Source: an uncultured Eubacteriales bacterium (GTDB lineage: Bacteria; Bacillota; Clostridia; Monoglobales; Monoglobaceae). Taken from it: a stretch of DNA of 7,368 bases. Positions 4,825 to 7,368 of the stretch are shown here, one piece after another. Within the stretch, counting starts at the first letter, position 1. Each line of letters opens with the position of its first letter. The notes beneath the pieces were generated by a model. It was not told the DNA's origin. It saw only the letters and a program-made list of their open reading frames with translations, and ran no database searches. A program made the translations under genes and the position numbers. Where the stretch lies: positions 1-7,368 of the forward strand of contig CAJLFL010000091.1 in the NCBI GenBank assembly GCA_905205855.1. The letters are read 5' to 3'.

Positions 4825-7197
4825 ATGAATAATCTAAAGGAACTGAAAAAAACAGAAATGGTACTGATACCTGTTGACGGCGGAAAAAGAAAAAAACACG
4901 AGCGTACAAAGGTTTCCGCTGCGGAGGCAGCGATAAGAATAATTGGAATCCCGGCGGCAAGGGCAATGCCGTTTGCCGGCACGGCGCCGTTCGGACTTGC
5001 CTTTCTTGCGATGGAAAGACGGTTTTCGGTACAGAGTCTTATATCGTTTTTGATGGCGGCAATCGGGTATATTTCCATAGGGGAGCTGTCGGCGTTAAGA
5101 TACATAGGTGCGTGTCTGATGTATATGGGCTTTTTATTCTTTGTCGATAAGGAGGAGCTGCCGCTTAAAACTGCTGCTGCGGCAGCGGCAGGTATGATGG
5201 CGCTGGCGGATGCCGCGGCAATACTCTGGAGCGGTGTGTCGGCAGAAATTTTAATAACTGCGGTTTTTGATATGGCGCTGACTGTCCTTGGTGTGCTTGT
5301 TTTTGACAAGGGCAAGCTGCTGATAAAGGATGACGGTATAATTACGCATATGCCATCCTCTGAGGAAAAAAGAAGTGTGTGTATAATAGCAGGGATAACT
5401 ATCCTCGGCTTTCAGGGGCTTCCGTTATTCGGAGGGTTTTCCGCGGCAAACTTTCTGGGGTATGTGCTGCTTGGCATGGCGGCAATTTCTGGCGGACTGC
5501 TCAGCGGAGTAATATTTGCCCTGGCGGTTGGGGTGCTTTTGGGACTTCAAGGTGATTTGATGTCGTATACCGCGGTGTTTGGTATCTGCGGACTGACCTG
5601 CGGTCTTGCGGGACGTTACGGAAAGTATGCAGCGGCAGCGGCTTTGGCACTTTCAGGAGCGCTTTTATCGCTTTATGCGTTTGGAGCAGGCGGAGAAGTC
5701 ATAAGAATTTATGAGGCACCTATAGCGGCGGCGGTTCTTGTCTTTCTGCCAAACCGTGTATTCGGTGCGGTAAAAAGATTTACCGATTTTGGCTTTGAGA
5801 TAGTAGACGCCGACAATCCGTATAAGGAGTATATCAGAGCAAGGCTTGATATGACTGCGGACTCGTTTATAAAGCTGTCAGATACCTTTATGCAGCTTTC
5901 AGACAAGAAAAACAGCGTTGATATGCAGGATATAGCCTTTCTTTTTGATACTGCGGCGGATAGGGTATGTAAAAACTGTGCGATGGTAAAAGAATGTTGG
6001 AAACGGGATTTTAATGCTACATATAAAACAATGTTCAAGCTGCTTGAGATTATGGAAATCAAGGGTGGACTTGAAGAAGCTGATATAGAAACGCGGTTTG
6101 CCGCAAGATGTCTTAATCTCAGACAGCTTATAAAAGAGCTTAACAGATTGTTTGAGATATATAAGATAAACCGTGTCTGGAAAAATAAGCTGTGCGAAAA
6201 CCGCGAGTTGACAGCGGAGCAATTTAAAGGAGTTGCTGATATTCTGAAACAAATGTCGGAGGAGTTTGAATCGGAAACCTCATTTGATAACATGGCGGCA
6301 GACGAGATAAAGTGCAGACTTTCCGATAAGGGCATACAAGCGGCGGAGGTATGTGCGGTTATGCTCCGCCGGCATAAAACCGTGCGCCTGACGGTAAGAA
6401 AGAACACGGATTGTGGTGTGATACCGGGAGTTTTAAAAAGCGTACTCGGCGGAGCATTTGCCTGTGCCTGTGCTCCGATGGAAGCAGACGGAGAGTATAT
6501 AACGCTGAGATATAACGAGGCGCCGGACATGAGTATTGAGGCAGGAATCTCTTGCAGCGGCAAGAATGAGGAGTGCGGTGATTCTCATATACTTAATTCG
6601 CTGCGCGGCGGCAAATTTCTTGCTACAATCAGTGATGGTATGGGAACGGGACATCCGGCAAGCCGTGAGAGCGGCGCTATTGTAGAGCTTCTTGAAAGAT
6701 TTATGGACGCAGGCTTTGACAAAACAACGGCGGTAAAGCTTATAAATTCCGTTATGGTAATGAAGTCGGCAGGAGATGCGTTTGCAACGGTTGATATGTG
6801 TATGATAGATTTATACAGCGGTGAGGCGGAGTTTATTAAAAACGGAGCGGAACCAAGCTATATAAAGCGTTCCGGCGGAACAGAAACGGTAAGAGCGGCC
6901 TCACTGCCTGTCGGTGTGGTTTCGGATGTGGAAATCGAAAGCTTTGCCCATAAGCTGGGATACGGAGATACAATAGTAATGGTAAGTGATGGGCTTGAAA
7001 TAAAGGAGGGGCATGAAGGCTGGCTGAGGAGTACAATCGCCGGCGCAAATCCGGATATGCCTGTTCAGGAACTTGCCGATATGTTGATGGCAAAATCAAT
7101 AACACTTAAAGGCGGCGAGGCGGATGACGATATGACGGTGGTTGTGCTCAGAATGTGCAGACATACGGGAGCCGAATCCGGTGTGTCGTGTAATTAA
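4825..7197 (+). CDS. spoIIE: Stage II sporulation protein E, membrane-bound PP2C-type serine phosphatase
   Basis: SpoIIE dephosphorylates the anti-anti-sigma factor SpoIIAA in the forespore, releasing sigma-F from SpoIIAB, and also acts with FtsZ at the polar septum. At 790 aa it is close to the 827 aa of B. subtilis. Residues 1-35 are basic and cytoplasmic. About residues 40-315 hold ten or so membrane segments, starting with the typical P-F-A-G-T-A-P-F-G-L-A-F-L region. The central cytoplasmic part (about 320-570) is charged and helical, with a C382-x2-C385-x5-C391-W motif. The PP2C phosphatase domain spans about 575-785: S-D604-G-M-G-T-G-H-P-A-S-x-E-S, G-D-A-F-A-T-V-D, N-G-A-E-P-S-Y, S-D722-G-L and D767-D-D-M-T. 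The aspartates are the expected metal ligands, all present, so the enzyme looks active. ATG 4825 follows GGAGGTG at 4813-4819. Expression is likely under Spo0A through the promoter just upstream. Confidence 0.97.
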   Translation: MNNLKELKKTEMVLIPVDGGKRKKHERTKVSAAEAAIRIIGIPAARAMPFAGTAPFGLAFLAMERRFSVQSLISFLMAAIGYISIGELSALRYIGACLMYMGFLFFVDKEELPLKTAAAAAAGMMALADAAAILWSGVSAEILITAVFDMALTVLGVLVFDKGKLLIKDDGIITHMPSSEEKRSVCIIAGITILGFQGLPLFGGFSAANFLGYVLLGMAAISGGLLSGVIFALAVGVLLGLQGDLMSYTAVFGICGLTCGLAGRYGKYAAAAALALSGALLSLYAFGAGGEVIRIYEAPIAAAVLVFLPNRVFGAVKRFTDFGFEIVDADNPYKEYIRARLDMTADSFIKLSDTFMQLSDKKNSVDMQDIAFLFDTAADRVCKNCAMVKECWKRDFNATYKTMFKLLEIMEIKGGLEEADIETRFAARCLNLRQLIKELNRLFEIYKINRVWKNKLCENRELTAEQFKGVADILKQMSEEFESETSFDNMAADEIKCRLSDKGIQAAEVCAVMLRRHKTVRLTVRKNTDCGVIPGVLKSVLGGAFACACAPMEADGEYITLRYNEAPDMSIEAGISCSGKNEECGDSHILNSLRGGKFLATISDGMGTGHPASRESGAIVELLERFMDAGFDKTTAVKLINSVMVMKSAGDAFATVDMCMIDLYSGEAEFIKNGAEPSYIKRSGGTETVRAASLPVGVVSDVEIESFAHKLGYGDTIVMVSDGLEIKEGHEGWLRSTIAGANPDMPVQELADMLMAKSITLKGGEADDDMTVVVLRMCRHTGAESGVSCN

Positions 7198-7205
7198 AAA
7201 ATTAA

Positions 7206-7250
7206 GGCTGTTTAAAAAGTCATGTGGCTTTTTTAACAGCCACTTTTTTT
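7206..7250 (+). terminator. Intrinsic terminator after spoIIE
   Basis: Only 8 bp after the spoIIE stop, 7206-7219 pairs with 7228-7241 (14 positions, one T-T mismatch), followed by a seven-T run at 7244-7250. A shorter alternative stem, GTGGCT (7224-7229) with AGCCAC (7238-7243), abuts the T run directly. Either form is a good rho-independent terminator and ends the spoIIE transcript. Confidence 0.85.
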
Positions 7251-7260
7251 GAAAAAAAGA

Positions 7261-7289
7261 TTGCAGTTTTCACCAAAATGTGATAAAAT
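7261..7289 (+). promoter_or_regulatory. Candidate promoter for a gene beyond the window end
   Basis: TTGCAG (7261-7266) is followed after 17 bp by TAAAAT (7284-7289), with TGA just before it forming an extended -10. No open reading frame with a ribosome site follows before 7368, so the gene driven would start outside the window. The remaining 118 bp after the terminator hold no gene. Confidence 0.45.
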
Positions 7290-7311
7290 TTGATTTGGGC
7301 TGATTTTTATT

Positions 7312-7327
7312 TTCAAACCGGTTCAAA
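7312..7327. repeat. Short direct repeat TTCAAA around palindrome AACCGGTT
   Basis: TTCAAA occurs at 7312-7317 and 7322-7327, ten base pairs apart (one helical turn). The junction forms the 8-bp palindrome AACCGGTT (7316-7323). It lies downstream of the candidate promoter at 7261-7289 and could be an operator, but the region is short and AT-rich and chance is a real possibility. Confidence 0.3.
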
Positions 7328-7368
7328 TTAAGAATAGGAAAAATAAAAAACTAATAAAATATTTCCGG

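Noticed and set aside
5171..5222. GCTGCTGCGGCAGCGGCA-like tract as a DNA repeat
   Set aside because: It encodes an alanine-rich membrane helix of SpoIIE and is explained by codon composition.
4809..5315. A 168-codon minus-strand frame, alanine/serine/isoleucine-rich
   Set aside because: Antisense of the SpoIIE membrane region; it would also run across the spoIIE start and ribosome site.
5709..6563. A 284-codon minus-strand reading frame
   Set aside because: It lies fully inside spoIIE on the other strand; the composition is serine/leucine-rich without recognisable domains.

Overview
The window looks like chromosomal DNA of a moderate-GC, endospore-forming Firmicute, most likely a member of the Clostridia (Ruminococcaceae/Oscillospiraceae-like). 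This rests on a full-length SpoIIE, strong GGAGG-type ribosome binding sites, sigma-A-like promoters with AT-rich spacers, and a cell-surface polysaccharide operon ending in two DUF4330-like proteins. I see no mobile element, CRISPR array, prophage or pseudogene. Species assignment is not possible from the sequence alone.

Region 1 (1-4112, + strand) is the end of a tightly packed envelope-polysaccharide operon. In order it holds the last 39 codons of a membrane protein resembling the C-terminus of MurJ/MviN-type flippases, a 629-aa O-antigen-ligase-family polymerase/ligase, a GT4 glycosyltransferase, and two small single-pass membrane proteins of the DUF4330 type. Neighbouring genes overlap (ATGA, 8 bp, 11 bp) or, in the last case, the ribosome binding site overlaps the upstream stop codon, so translation is probably coupled. 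A plausible joint role is flipping, polymerising or ligating, and decorating a lipid-linked surface glycan. The two DUF4330 proteins may be accessory factors of unknown function.

Region 2 (4113-4405) is a convergent/divergent junction. A GC-rich hairpin with T-tracts on both sides serves as a shared bidirectional terminator for the operon and for a minus-strand tRNA-Ser(GGA). The tRNA has its own extended -10 promoter, back-to-back with a promoter for the next + strand gene.

Region 3 (4406-7250, + strand) is a sporulation locus: a 110-aa protein of unknown function with a C-terminal membrane anchor, then spoIIE (790 aa). The 86-bp gap before spoIIE holds a perfect 7-bp Spo0A box (TGTCGAA, on the minus strand). 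It overlaps a -35-like hexamer placed 21 bp from a consensus TATAAT. This is the architecture known for Spo0A-activated, sigma-A-dependent promoters such as B. subtilis spoIIE and spoIIG. An intrinsic terminator follows spoIIE.

Region 4 (7251-7368) is non-coding and AT-rich. It has a candidate extended -10 promoter for a gene beyond the window edge, and a short direct repeat around AACCGGTT.

No clearly new system stands out. The most informative points are the Spo0A-type promoter of spoIIE, the unknown 110-aa membrane protein beside it, and the DUF4330 pair closing the glycan operon.
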